NCBI GenBank assembly: GCA_963842125.1
Contig: CAWJFE010000005.1
Coordinates: forward strand, 434,001 to 498,000
Direction: 5' to 3'
DNA: 64,000 nt
Source: CAWCWK01 sp963842125
Lineage (GTDB): Bacteria > Pseudomonadota > Alphaproteobacteria > Rhizobiales > CAWCWK01
Shown here in pieces: positions 1 to 8,563 of the stretch. The translations under genes were made by a program, and so were the position numbers. The notes beneath the pieces are model-generated. The model saw nothing but the letters and a program-made list of their open reading frames with translations. It had not been told where the DNA came from and did no database searches. Within the stretch, counting starts at the first letter, position 1; each line of letters begins with the position of its first letter.

Positions 1-111
1 GAGGCCAGGCGTGCGCCAAGGCAAGCGAGATTCTGCGCGAGATGCATAGATCGTAAGCGCACAGCATCGACGCCCCACAGCCGACCGACTCGTCACCCTG
101 CCACCCACCGC

Positions 112-222
112 CCTTCTCCCCTCGTGGGAGAAGGTGCCGGATGAGGGGGACCTCGATCCCGGGCGGGCGGTCACGTGGAAGCGCCGCCCCCTCGCCCTAG
201 CCCTCTCCCACGAGGGGAAAGG
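112..222. repeat. Inverted pair of small intergenic repeats upstream of nadE
   Basis: Positions 112-134 form a perfect 9-bp stem (CCTTCTCCC / GGGAGAAGG, loop CTCGT), followed by a GGTGCCGGATGAGGGGG-like tail. Positions 187-222 hold a diverged copy in the opposite orientation (CCCTCTCCCACGAGGGGAAA). Related copies lie on both sides of glnE, at 10150-10197 and 13151-13188. This looks like a dispersed palindromic intergenic repeat of the kind common in alphaproteobacteria. It makes upstream in-frame starts for nadE unlikely. Positions 1-111 show nothing I can identify. Confidence 0.6.
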
Positions 223-331
223 CGACGCGCGCCGTAAATGCCGTCGCGCCATCCGCACCGCAGCGCCTCACGCGACACGCCGTTTTTTGCTATCAGACGG
301 CATTCAGCGAATCCCGCCCCCGGAGCGCCCC

Positions 332-2383
332 TTGGCCGATCCCCATCCCTTCCACGACATCCACACCCACGGCTTCGTTCGGGTCGCCGCAGCGACGCCG
401 ATGGCGAGTGTCGGCGACGTGGCGACGAACGTCGCAGAGACCCTTGCGCTCGCGCGACAAGGCCACGAGGACGGCGTCGACCTGATCGTCTACCCGGAGC
501 TCAACGTAACGTCCTATGCGATCGACGACTTACTGCTGCAAGCCGCGCAGCACAGGGCGACGGAGACCGCGATTGCGGAAATCGCGCGCGAGAGCGAGAC
601 TCTGGCGCCCGTTCTCCTCGTCGGCGCCGCGCTGCCCAGGAACGGGCGTCTCTACAATTGCGCCGTCGTCATCAAGGGGGGGCGCGTGCTGGGCGTGGTG
701 CCGAAGAGCTTCCTGCCCAACTACCTGGAATATTACGAGAAGCGCCATTTCGCACTCGGCCACGGACTGGCGGGCCTCGACATCACGATCGCCGGCCGGA
801 CCGTGCCCTTCGGCACCGATCTCGTCTTCGCGGCCGACGACCTCGACGCGTTCATATTCCATGTCGAGATCTGCGAGGATCTCTGGACGGCGTCACCGCC
901 TTCCTCCGAAGGCGCGCTTGCCGGCGCGCTCCTTCTCTGCAACCTGTCTGCCAGCCCCGTGACCATCGGCAAGTCGCGCGACCGGGCCATGCTCTGCGCC
1001 GCGCAATCGATGTCCTGCATCGCGGCCTATGCCTACTCGGCCGCAGGCCCGGGCGAATCGACGACGGATCTCGCCTGGGACGGGCAGGGCCTCATCTACG
1101 AGGCCGGCGAAGAGCTCGCCCATTCGCACCGCTTCGGCACCGCGCCCGAACTCGTCGTGGCCGATGTCGATCTCGGCCGGCTCGCGCTGGAGCGGATGCG
1201 CAACGGCTCGTTCAACGATTCGGCCGCCGCCGCCGACCACCCCGAGATGCGGTTCCGGCGCGTGACGTTCACGCAGGACGCTCAGCACGTCAACGACCTC
1301 CGGCGCCCCGTGCCGCGCTTCCCCTTCGTGCCCGACGAGCCGACGCGTCTGGAGGAGGACTGCTACGAGGCGTTCAACATTCAGGTCGCAGGGCTGGCCA
1401 AGCGGGTGGAGGCCTCGAAGGCGAAGACGCTCGTTCTCGGCATCTCGGGCGGCATCGATTCCACCCACGCGCTCATCCTCGCCGCCAAGGCGTTCGATAG
1501 GCTGGGGCGGGACCGCTCCGACATTCTCGGCTTCACCATGCCCGGTTTCGCGACGAGCGAGGCGACGAAGGCGAACGCCTGGGCGCTGATGCGCGCTCTC
1601 GGCGTTACCGGCGACGAGATCGACATCCGCCCCGCTGCCGGTCAGATGCTGACCGACATGGACCACCCTTTCGCCGATGGCGAGCCGGTCTACGACGTGA
1701 CCTTCGAGAACGTGCAGGCGGGGCTGCGCACCGACTATCTCTTCCGCTTGGCCAACCAGCGCGGCGGGCTCGTCGTCGGCACGGGCGATCTCTCCGAGAT
1801 GGCGCTCGGCTGGTGCACCTATGGCGTCGGCGATCAGATGAGCCACTACGCTGTCAATGCCGGCGTACCCAAGACGCTGATTCAGTATCTCATCCGCTGG
1901 TGCGAGCGCACGAACCAGTTCGACCACGAGACGGACACCGTGCTGGAGGCGATCCTCGACACCGAGATCTCCCCGGAACTCGTGCCGGCTGACGCCGATG
2001 GCGCCATCCAATCGACTGAAGACAGGATCGGACCTTACGCGCTGCACGACCACTTCCTGCACCACATCGCCCGCGCCGGCCTTGCCCCCTCCAAGGCCGC
2101 CTTCCTCGCTTGGCACGCCTGGCGGGATGCGGGTGCCGGGCAGTGGCCCGAGGGCTACCCGGAGGCGCGCAAGACGGCCTATGACCTCGACACCGTCACC
2201 CGCTGGCTCGAAATCTTCCTCGCCCGCTTCTTCGGCTTCAGCCAGTTCAAGCGCTCCGCCATTCCCAACGGCCCCAAAGTCAGTGCCGCTGGCGCGCTCA
2301 GTCCGCGTGGCGACTGGCGCGCCCCATCGGACGGAACGGCGGATGTATGGCTGAAGGAGCTGGAAAGCGCGCTGCCAAGGTAG
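332..2383 (+). CDS. nadE: Glutamine-dependent NAD+ synthetase
   Basis: Cytosolic enzyme for the last step of NAD+ synthesis: it amidates nicotinic acid adenine dinucleotide with ammonia released from glutamine in its own glutaminase domain. The N-terminal nitrilase-fold domain (about residues 1-290) shows a Glu-Lys-Cys triad at E56 (YPELNV), K125 (PKSF) and C181 (EICEDLW). The C-terminal synthetase domain has the P-loop SGGIDS at 372-377. I chose the TTG at 332, behind GGAG at 323-326, because it gives 683 aa, the usual size of the long bacterial form. An in-frame GTG at 134 would add 66 residues translated from an intergenic repeat. The gene appears monocistronic. Confidence 0.95.
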   Translation: MADPHPFHDIHTHGFVRVAAATPMASVGDVATNVAETLALARQGHEDGVDLIVYPELNVTSYAIDDLLLQAAQHRATETAIAEIARESETLAPVLLVGAALPRNGRLYNCAVVIKGGRVLGVVPKSFLPNYLEYYEKRHFALGHGLAGLDITIAGRTVPFGTDLVFAADDLDAFIFHVEICEDLWTASPPSSEGALAGALLLCNLSASPVTIGKSRDRAMLCAAQSMSCIAAYAYSAAGPGESTTDLAWDGQGLIYEAGEELAHSHRFGTAPELVVADVDLGRLALERMRNGSFNDSAAAADHPEMRFRRVTFTQDAQHVNDLRRPVPRFPFVPDEPTRLEEDCYEAFNIQVAGLAKRVEASKAKTLVLGISGGIDSTHALILAAKAFDRLGRDRSDILGFTMPGFATSEATKANAWALMRALGVTGDEIDIRPAAGQMLTDMDHPFADGEPVYDVTFENVQAGLRTDYLFRLANQRGGLVVGTGDLSEMALGWCTYGVGDQMSHYAVNAGVPKTLIQYLIRWCERTNQFDHETDTVLEAILDTEISPELVPADADGAIQSTEDRIGPYALHDHFLHHIARAGLAPSKAAFLAWHAWRDAGAGQWPEGYPEARKTAYDLDTVTRWLEIFLARFFGFSQFKRSAIPNGPKVSAAGALSPRGDWRAPSDGTADVWLKELESALPR

Positions 2384-2462
2384 CGCCGCCTTAACGGTTC
2401 GTAGAACGATTCCACCTTAGGTTGAGAGCGACCGACGGTTCTCGTCGGACGGGACCCAGCCT

Positions 2463-3845
2463 ATGGTCGATCGTTTCCTGCGGGCGGAGAGCGGCAACGT
2501 CGCCATCCTATTTGGCCTCATCGCTTTGCCGATGATCGTGCTGGTCGGCGGGGCGACCGACTATTCGAGGGCCATGTCGCTCAAGACGAAGCTGCAGGGC
2601 GTGGTCGACTCGGCGGCTCTCGCCGCCGCCTCGGCGACCATGTCCTCGAACAGGAAGGACACGGGCGCCGCCTACGACATGGTCGCGGACGGTCTCAAAC
2701 GGATGCGGATCGAGGAGTACGTGTCCACGAAGAGGATCACCGTGAAGTATGTCGGCGGAGCCGTGACGGTCAGCGTGCCCGCTCGGATGCCGACCAATTT
2801 CCTCGGTCTCGTTCGCATCAACGCAATCGACGTGGAGACGACCGCGAAGGCCGCGATGCCCTACGACAAGGTCGAGCTCGTCCTCGCCCTCGATATGAGT
2901 GGCTCGATGCGCCACGACGACAAGATGGCCAAGCTCAAGGAGGCCTCGGTCGACCTCGTCGAGGAGCTCCTCGCGGCCCGGACCGGTCGGCAGACGACGC
3001 GGATCGGACTCGTTCCCTGGAACAATGCGGTGAGCGTCGGCCCCGGGCTCGCGAACTGGTTGCCGGACGCCTATCGAAGAGACGGGGCCCACGGGTTCGA
3101 CCTCGCGTCGTGGACGGGCTGCCTCGCCGTGCGGGATTCCGACTTCGGTGACCACAGGTCGCCCAGGGAGCGGCCCATTCCGCCGATGAACGGTCTCGAA
3201 TATCCGGCGGAATGGGGCTTGGCCGACCAGAACTACGGTTGCACCGTACCCGCCGCCACCCCGCTCACCGAGCTTCGCAGGGACAAGTCGGACGTGTTGG
3301 CCGCCATCGACGCTCTCGCGCCGAGCGGGTTCACGATCTCGAGCCTCGGCGTTCTCTGGGCCGAGCGCATTCTCGATCCCAAATGGGCGTCGAGCTGGCG
3401 AACCGCTCGCACCGGCTGGGACGACGATGTCCGCAAATACGTCATCCTGCTGACGGATGGCATGAACGACATTCCGGTCTACGAAGTCGAGGACGGCCTC
3501 GAAGCCTATCCGTCGGGCTATGGCCGGCTGCTGGAGCATTTCGACGGTCCGATCGCCGATAGCCTGCCGGGCTCGTCCTACAAGGCGTCGAGCGGGGGCA
3601 ATGCCTATCGGATCGCGGACGCGCACACGCTGGAGACCTGCGCGCGCCTCAAGGCCCGGAAGGTGCACATCTATACGATCCAGTTCGCCCTCACCAATCC
3701 GGCCCAGATCGAGAGCAGCGCCGCCGTTCTCGGCCCCTGCGCCACCGATGACGAAAGCCTCTTCGTGGTCGAGGCCCCGGAAGATCTCGGCGATGCGTTT
3801 CGCTACATCGCGGAGAACATGAAGACGTCCTACCTCACCCAGTGA
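2463..3845 (+). CDS. TadE/TadG-type protein with von Willebrand factor A domain
   Basis: A 460-residue membrane-anchored protein. The N terminus (about 1-60) is the TadE/TadG-like segment: a short basic stretch with SGNVAILFGL, one hydrophobic helix, then an alanine-rich linker of the pilus-associated Flp type. A vWA domain starts near residue 140 with the metal-site motif DMSGS (D144, S146, S148). TadG-like proteins belong to tight-adherence (Flp pilus) systems, but many alphaproteobacteria also carry stand-alone paralogues, and no tad genes are nearby. An adhesion or surface role is therefore inferred. An inverted repeat overlaps its stop codon. Confidence 0.85.
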   Translation: MVDRFLRAESGNVAILFGLIALPMIVLVGGATDYSRAMSLKTKLQGVVDSAALAAASATMSSNRKDTGAAYDMVADGLKRMRIEEYVSTKRITVKYVGGAVTVSVPARMPTNFLGLVRINAIDVETTAKAAMPYDKVELVLALDMSGSMRHDDKMAKLKEASVDLVEELLAARTGRQTTRIGLVPWNNAVSVGPGLANWLPDAYRRDGAHGFDLASWTGCLAVRDSDFGDHRSPRERPIPPMNGLEYPAEWGLADQNYGCTVPAATPLTELRRDKSDVLAAIDALAPSGFTISSLGVLWAERILDPKWASSWRTARTGWDDDVRKYVILLTDGMNDIPVYEVEDGLEAYPSGYGRLLEHFDGPIADSLPGSSYKASSGGNAYRIADAHTLETCARLKARKVHIYTIQFALTNPAQIESSAAVLGPCATDDESLFVVEAPEDLGDAFRYIAENMKTSYLTQ

Positions 3846-3862
3846 CAGGCGTCATGTCACTG
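3840..3862. terminator. Hairpin at the end of the TadG-like gene
   Basis: CAGTGACA and TGTCACTG form a perfect 8-bp stem around a 7-nt loop and include the stop codon of the vWA gene. There is no T-run, so a factor-independent terminator is only a possibility. It lies between two convergent genes (vWA and pyk). Confidence 0.35.
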
Positions 3863-3903
3863 AAGGGCCGCAGCCGGACCCACCGCGCGGCGAGAGCGCG
3901 GCT

Positions 3904-5334
3904 CTACTTGTTCTTCGACCCCAGATAGGCGATCCGCAACATGTTCGTCGCGCCGGGCGTGCCGAAGGGGACGCCGGCGAGGATGACGATGCGCTCGCCA
4001 TCCTTGGCGAAGCCCTCGGTGCCGGCGAACCAGCAGGCGCGATCGACCATGTCGTCACCGTTGCGGATGTTCTCCGTCACGACGCAATGGACGCCCCAGA
4101 TCAGGGTCTCGCGGCGCGCGGTCTTGGGGAAGGGCGTCAGCGTGATGACGGGCGTGCGCGGGCGTTCGCGCGCGACGCGGCGCGAGGTCTGCCCGGTCGA
4201 GGTCCAGCAGACGATGGCCTTGGCCGAGAGATTGTCGGCGACCGTGCGCGCGGCCTCGGCCAACGCGTCCTGCGCCGTCGCGTCCGGCTCGGCGCGCTGG
4301 GCGTGGATGATGCCCGGATAGAGTACGTCCTTCTCGATCTCGCGGGCGATCTTGTCCATCGTCTCCACGGCCTCGACCGGATACGCACCGGCGGCCGATT
4401 CGGCCGAGAGCATGATGGCGGACGAGCCCTCGTAGACGGCCGTCGCGACGTCCGAGACCTCGGCCCTCGTCGGCACCGGGCTCTCGATCATGCTCTCCAG
4501 CATCTGCGTGGCGACGACGACCGGCTTGCCGTATTCGCGGCTAAGGCGCGTGAGGCGCTTCTGGACGCCCGGCACCTTCTCCAAGGGCAGCTCGACGCCG
4601 AGATCGCCGCGCGCGACCATCAGACCGTCGGAGAGTTCGACGATGCGCTCCAGCTGCTCGAGCGCCTGCGGCTTCTCGATCTTCGACATGATGGCAGCCC
4701 GGCCGGCGGCCAGCTTCTTCACCTCGGCGACGTCTTCCGGCGTCTGGACGAAGGAGAGGGCGAGCCAGTCGATCTCGAGCGTGACGGCGTAGTCGAGGTC
4801 GGCCCGGTCCTTGGGCGTCAGCGGACTCATCGGCACCAGCGTATCGGGCAGGCTGACGCCCTTGCGGCTCTTGATCGCGCCGCCGACCTCGACGACCGTA
4901 TCGACGCCGCCCTCGTCGATCGCCTCGACCTTGAGCCGCACCTTGCCGTCGTCGATGAGAAGGACGTGGCCAGGGCGGATGGCGGAGAGGATCTCCGGGT
5001 GGGGGAGCGCGACGCGCGTGCCGTTGCCGACGCTGTCGACCTGACCATCGATGCGCAGCCGCTCGCCGATCGCCTTCTTCACGCCTTCCTCGACCGCGCC
5101 GATGCGGATCTTCGGTCCCTGCAGGTCGACCAGGACGCCGATCGGGCGCTTCGTTTCCGCCTCGACGCCGCGAATGGTGTCGACGAGCTCCTTCAGCTTT
5201 TCGTGCGAGGTGTGGCTCATATTGATGCGGAAGACGTCGGCGCCGGCCTGGAAGAGCTTGCCGATCATCTCTGCATTGGAGGAGGCCGGCCCCAGCGTGG
5301 CGACAATCTTGACGTTGCGCTGACGTCTCATCAT
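3904..5334 (-). CDS. pyk: Pyruvate kinase
   Basis: Glycolytic enzyme transferring phosphate from phosphoenolpyruvate to ADP; cytosolic, normally a tetramer. At 476 aa it is standard length. It opens with RNVKIVATLGPASS and contains RINMSHTS and the active-site region around SKIEKP, MVARGDLGVELP and ATQMLESM, so the barrel and the inserted B domain are complete. The start may be the first or second of two adjacent methionines. DUF1036 lies 107 bp upstream on the same strand, an order seen in many alphaproteobacteria. A small C-terminal domain completes the fold, and nothing suggests loss of function. Confidence 0.95.
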   Translation of the reverse strand: MMRRQRNVKIVATLGPASSNAEMIGKLFQAGADVFRINMSHTSHEKLKELVDTIRGVEAETKRPIGVLVDLQGPKIRIGAVEEGVKKAIGERLRIDGQVDSVGNGTRVALPHPEILSAIRPGHVLLIDDGKVRLKVEAIDEGGVDTVVEVGGAIKSRKGVSLPDTLVPMSPLTPKDRADLDYAVTLEIDWLALSFVQTPEDVAEVKKLAAGRAAIMSKIEKPQALEQLERIVELSDGLMVARGDLGVELPLEKVPGVQKRLTRLSREYGKPVVVATQMLESMIESPVPTRAEVSDVATAVYEGSSAIMLSAESAAGAYPVEAVETMDKIAREIEKDVLYPGIIHAQRAEPDATAQDALAEAARTVADNLSAKAIVCWTSTGQTSRRVARERPRTPVITLTPFPKTARRETLIWGVHCVVTENIRNGDDMVDRACWFAGTEGFAKDGERIVILAGVPFGTPGATNMLRIAYLGSKNK

Positions 5335-5441
5335 GGCTCTCGATCCCAGACCCGAAAAATTCAGATGGCGAGGCGGGCCCGTGGGTTACGGGTATGCCCG
5401 GCCTTGTATCGCTTCAAAGGAGGACCGGACGGGCGCGCAGG

Positions 5442-5930
5442 TCAGGGCTGGGTCGGTTCGGTGAGCTGCACCGTCCAGCTTCTCTGCTCACCCGTATCGA
5501 TCTCCAGAAACCCGGTGCGCTCATAGCCCCGGTCTCCGCATTTGTCGATGCCACGGATTTTGAACATCCGGTGCTGGGTGCACATGAAGCTTTCGCCCGA
5601 CCACCAACCGCCCTGATCGGCATCGAGCGCATAGACGTAGTAGAAGCGGGCGCCCAGCGGGCCGGAGAGGATGGTTTCGCAGGTGACGGGCTGCAGCGTC
5701 CACCAGCCCTCGGTCACCCAGCCCTCGGTGTCGCGATAGCCGATGGCGGTGCTAACGCGGCTCGACGTCTTGTTGCAGACGCGCAGGTCCGCCAGCGCCT
5801 CGTCTACGGGTATGCCGGTCAGGAGCAGGCCGAGCGCCGCCACGGCCAGTGGGGCCGCTTTCCACCGTATCGCCCGAAATCCGCGCGAGGGGCGGAGCGG
5901 GGAGGATAGCGCCTTGACCACCTCGAACAT
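5442..5930 (-). CDS. DUF1036 domain secreted protein
   Basis: A 162-residue protein with a hydrophobic stretch near residues 25-47 that could act as a signal peptide or anchor. The DUF1036 domain follows from about residue 48, with LRVCNKTSSRV near its start and conserved cysteines in VTCETIL, FMCTQHRMF and DKCGDRGYERTGF. The family is secreted or periplasmic and of unknown function. It often lies directly upstream of pyruvate kinase in alphaproteobacteria, as here, though no functional link is established. A downstream start that moves the hydrophobic segment closer to the N terminus is possible. Confidence 0.85.
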   Translation of the reverse strand: MFEVVKALSSPLRPSRGFRAIRWKAAPLAVAALGLLLTGIPVDEALADLRVCNKTSSRVSTAIGYRDTEGWVTEGWWTLQPVTCETILSGPLGARFYYVYALDADQGGWWSGESFMCTQHRMFKIRGIDKCGDRGYERTGFLEIDTGEQRSWTVQLTEPTQP

Positions 5931-6136
5931 CCTTCATCCGTCGTATCGGAACGCGCCGGGCCTCCTCGGGCACGGGCGCGTGGAGACCTATGGCGCAGGA
6001 TATGGGTGAAAGTTTTACGAAGTCTCAACCATCCGCGCGGGCATTCGTGCCGTGCGGGTCTGAGGGTGCGGAACTGCGGTGCCGGCCGTCCGTGCGATAC
6101 TGGTCGCTGCCGCGCGATCCGCGTATAGACGCAATC

Positions 6137-6994
6137 ATGACATCCCTGACCAGTCGGACGGATGGTTCCGACATCGCCGCGCCGCGCCCTGCCGACGCCA
6201 CCAATGACCTGACGCCTGGCGCCCAGGAGCGCGCCGCCGGGCCCACCCGCCCGCCGGTCCGCGAGATCGAGGGCGCACGGCGCGACATGCTGCTGATCGC
6301 CGACCACGCGAGCCGCTACATCCCCGCGGAATACGCCAAGCTCGGGCTGGGCGACTACGACCTCGCGCGCCACGTGGCCTATGATGTCGGCACCGAGCGG
6401 CTGACCGAATTGCTGGCCAAGCGGCTCGGCGCGCCGGCCGTCCTCTCGCAATTCTCCCGCCTTCTCATCGATCCGAACCGGGGGCTGGACGATCCGACGC
6501 TCGTCATGCGGCTCTCCGACGGCGCGATCGTGCCCGGCAACGCGCATGTCGACGCCGCCGAGCGGGCGCGGCGGATCGCCAATCACTACCGGCCCTATGA
6601 CGAAGCGGTCGGACGGCGGATCGACGCGCTGGCGAAGGGCCAGGGCCCCGCGCTCTTCTCCATCCACAGCTTCACGCCGGCCTGGAAGGGCGTCCCGCGC
6701 CCCTGGGATGTGGGCGTGATGTGGGACGCGGACGACCGTCTCGCCCGCGCCCTCGTCAGCGCACTTCGGGTGACGGGCGACGTGAGTGTCGGCGCGAACG
6801 AGCCATACAATGGCCGGATGGAGGGCTCGACCATCGACCGCCATGCGGGCCCGCGCCGTCTGCCGGTCATCGGCCTCGAGGTGCGCAACGACCATCTGCG
6901 CTCCGAGGCCGATATCGTCGCCTGGGCCGATCGCCTCGCGCCGGCCTTCGAGGCCGCCACCCACGAAGTCCTATCGAGCGAGACCGCATCATGA
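6137..6994 (+). CDS. N-formylglutamate amidohydrolase family protein
   Basis: Predicted zinc-dependent amidohydrolase of the HutG-like family that hydrolyses N-formyl-glutamate or a related N-formyl amino acid. The 285-aa product has the family signatures DHASRYIP, LIDPNRG, FSIHSFTP and a C-terminal IGLEVRND segment. I chose the ATG at 6137; further upstream the frame is compositionally atypical and overlaps the divergent DUF1036 promoter region. The stop overlaps the start of the DUF1244 gene by four bases (ATGA), indicating translational coupling. No hut genes are nearby, so a histidine-degradation role is not supported by context. Confidence 0.85.
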   Translation: MTSLTSRTDGSDIAAPRPADATNDLTPGAQERAAGPTRPPVREIEGARRDMLLIADHASRYIPAEYAKLGLGDYDLARHVAYDVGTERLTELLAKRLGAPAVLSQFSRLLIDPNRGLDDPTLVMRLSDGAIVPGNAHVDAAERARRIANHYRPYDEAVGRRIDALAKGQGPALFSIHSFTPAWKGVPRPWDVGVMWDADDRLARALVSALRVTGDVSVGANEPYNGRMEGSTIDRHAGPRRLPVIGLEVRNDHLRSEADIVAWADRLAPAFEAATHEVLSSETAS

Positions 6995-7269
6995 GCGACC
7001 CCACGACCACCGAACTCGAAGCCGCCGCCTTTCGCCGTCTCCTCGCCCATCTCGCCGAGCGCACCGACGTGCAGAACATCGACCTGATGAACCTCGCCGG
7101 CTTCTGCCGAAACTGCCTTTCGCGCTGGTACGCCGAGGAAGCCGAAGCGCGCGGCCAGACGATCTCGAAGGACGGTGCCCGCGAGATCGTCTACGGCATG
7201 CCCTATGACGAATGGCGGGCCAAGTATCAGGCCGGGTCGCATAAGAAGATCGACGTGACACACGTTTGA
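6991..7269 (+). CDS. DUF1244 family protein
   Basis: A 92-residue soluble protein matching the DUF1244 family, with the characteristic segment NLAGFCRNCLSRWY and a C-terminal YGMPYDEWRAKYQ. The two cysteines could bind metal or form a disulfide, but no function is established. It is coupled to the N-formylglutamate amidohydrolase gene by an ATGA overlap, a pairing found widely in alphaproteobacteria. Confidence 0.9.
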   Translation: MSDPTTTELEAAAFRRLLAHLAERTDVQNIDLMNLAGFCRNCLSRWYAEEAEARGQTISKDGAREIVYGMPYDEWRAKYQAGSHKKIDVTHV

Positions 7270-7411
7270 CGATCAATATCGCGGCTTGATCGCAGATCTA
7301 AGATCGCTCTATCCTTTTGGTGACCCTGCATCGTTCGATGTAGCTCAATACTGGGTCGGGGTCAGCTATCGACGCTGCGCTCGACAGCGTCCAAGGCAGG
7401 GGTCTGACGAG

Positions 7412-8278
7412 ATGCTATTCACCGGAACGAACGGGGCCGATACCATTGATGGGACGGCCGGGAACGACACGATCAACGGTCTCTTCGGAGACGACGTCTT
7501 GCGTGGCAACGAGGGCGATGACTTCGTCTCGGGGTCCGAAGGTGCGGACACGCTAGGCGGTGGTCCGGGCGCCGATACCCTGGAGGGCAACGCCGGCGAC
7601 GACCTGATCTTCGGCGGCGTCGGAGCGGAGATCGATATCGTGGACGCCGGAAGCGGCAACGACCTCATATTCGTCAATGGCGGTGCCGACACGGTCTTTA
7701 CCGGTGACGGAGCCGACACGGTCGGCGGCGGCGGCGGTGACGATAGGATCGTTCTGCAGGGCGGCGACAATCTCGTCTTCGGGTCGTTCGGAAACGACAA
7801 TATCGATGGCTTTGGTGTTTCCGGGAACAACAATGTCTTCGTCGGAGATGGAAACGACCTCGTCACGACGGGAGTCGGCAACGACACGATCGGTGCAGGA
7901 AGCGGCAACGACATCGTCGGTGGCGGGGCCGGCGACGATCTCATCTTCGGGGCGGGCGGCAACGACAATCTGGTCGGTCAGGCTGGCGCCGATACGATCT
8001 GGGGCGGCGTCGGCGACGATACGCTTCAAGGCGATGTTCCCGGTGCCGCAGGCGGTGCGGACATCTTCGCATTCGACGACAACCACGGAGCGGATATCGT
8101 CTCCGACTTCGAAATCGGCACGGACAAGATCGATCTCAGCGAAGTCTTCGGCGTCGACGACATCAGCGATATCGACGTCTTCGTCATCGCCGGGCGCGGC
8201 ACGGTTATAACCTATGGCAGCGCATCCATTCAGCTATCGGGTGTCAGCGGCGTCACGAGCAGCGACTTCATATTCTAG
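7412..8278 (+). CDS. RTX calcium-binding repeat protein (type I secretion substrate)
   Basis: A 288-residue acidic protein made mostly of RTX nonapeptide repeats (GGxGxDxxx-like, for example GGAGDDLIF and GAGGNDNL) from about residue 5 to 210, which fold into a calcium-bound beta-roll. The C terminus (about 215-288, with FAFDDNHGADIVSDF and EIGTDKIDLSE) resembles the peptidase M10/serralysin-type secretion domain. There is no enzymatic domain, so it may be a structural, adhesive or calcium-binding exoprotein. No type I secretion genes are in the window. I chose the ATG at 7412 rather than an upstream in-frame start because the repeats begin immediately after it. Its stop shares a CTAG with the convergent DUF2256 gene. 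Confidence 0.85.
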   Translation: MLFTGTNGADTIDGTAGNDTINGLFGDDVLRGNEGDDFVSGSEGADTLGGGPGADTLEGNAGDDLIFGGVGAEIDIVDAGSGNDLIFVNGGADTVFTGDGADTVGGGGGDDRIVLQGGDNLVFGSFGNDNIDGFGVSGNNNVFVGDGNDLVTTGVGNDTIGAGSGNDIVGGGAGDDLIFGAGGNDNLVGQAGADTIWGGVGDDTLQGDVPGAAGGADIFAFDDNHGADIVSDFEIGTDKIDLSEVFGVDDISDIDVFVIAGRGTVITYGSASIQLSGVSGVTSSDFIF

Positions 8279-8457
8279 GACGGTGCGCTGCGTTGCACTT
8301 TCGCGGCGGGCGGCACCTTGGCCTCCCGCCGGCACCGCTCCGAGCAATAGCGGACCTCGTCCCAGACCCGCGCCCATTTCTTGCGCCAGGTGAAGGGCAG
8401 GCCGCACTGTGCGCAGGGCTTGCTGGGCAGGTCGGCCTTGCGGCGCATCTTGGGCAT
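8275..8457 (-). CDS. DUF2256 small zinc-ribbon-like protein
   Basis: A 60-residue basic protein containing KPCAQCGLPFTWRKKW and VRYCSERCRR, the paired CxxC/CxxxC arrangement of DUF2256, which probably binds one zinc ion. Function unknown. It is divergently transcribed from the photolyase gene with a 106-bp gap, and DUF2256 genes recur near cryptochrome/photolyase-related genes. The stop overlaps the stop of the convergent RTX gene. Confidence 0.85.
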   Translation of the reverse strand: MPKMRRKADLPSKPCAQCGLPFTWRKKWARVWDEVRYCSERCRREAKVPPAAKVQRSAPS

Positions 8458-8563
8458 GAAGCGGTTGGCGATCGGTTGTGGACGGGGCGTCGCGGGTGCT
8501 TGCCGGCGGCGTGCCGGGAGATAGGTGCGTCTTCACTACACGCTATCAAGGCCAGCACCCCTC

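Noticed and set aside
134..331. Upstream GTG start for nadE
   Set aside because: The extra residues are translated from an inverted repeat and exceed the usual protein length; the TTG at 332 has a ribosome site and fits the family start.
893..2116. A 407-codon minus-strand frame opposite nadE
   Set aside because: Shadow of a well-supported NAD synthetase gene.
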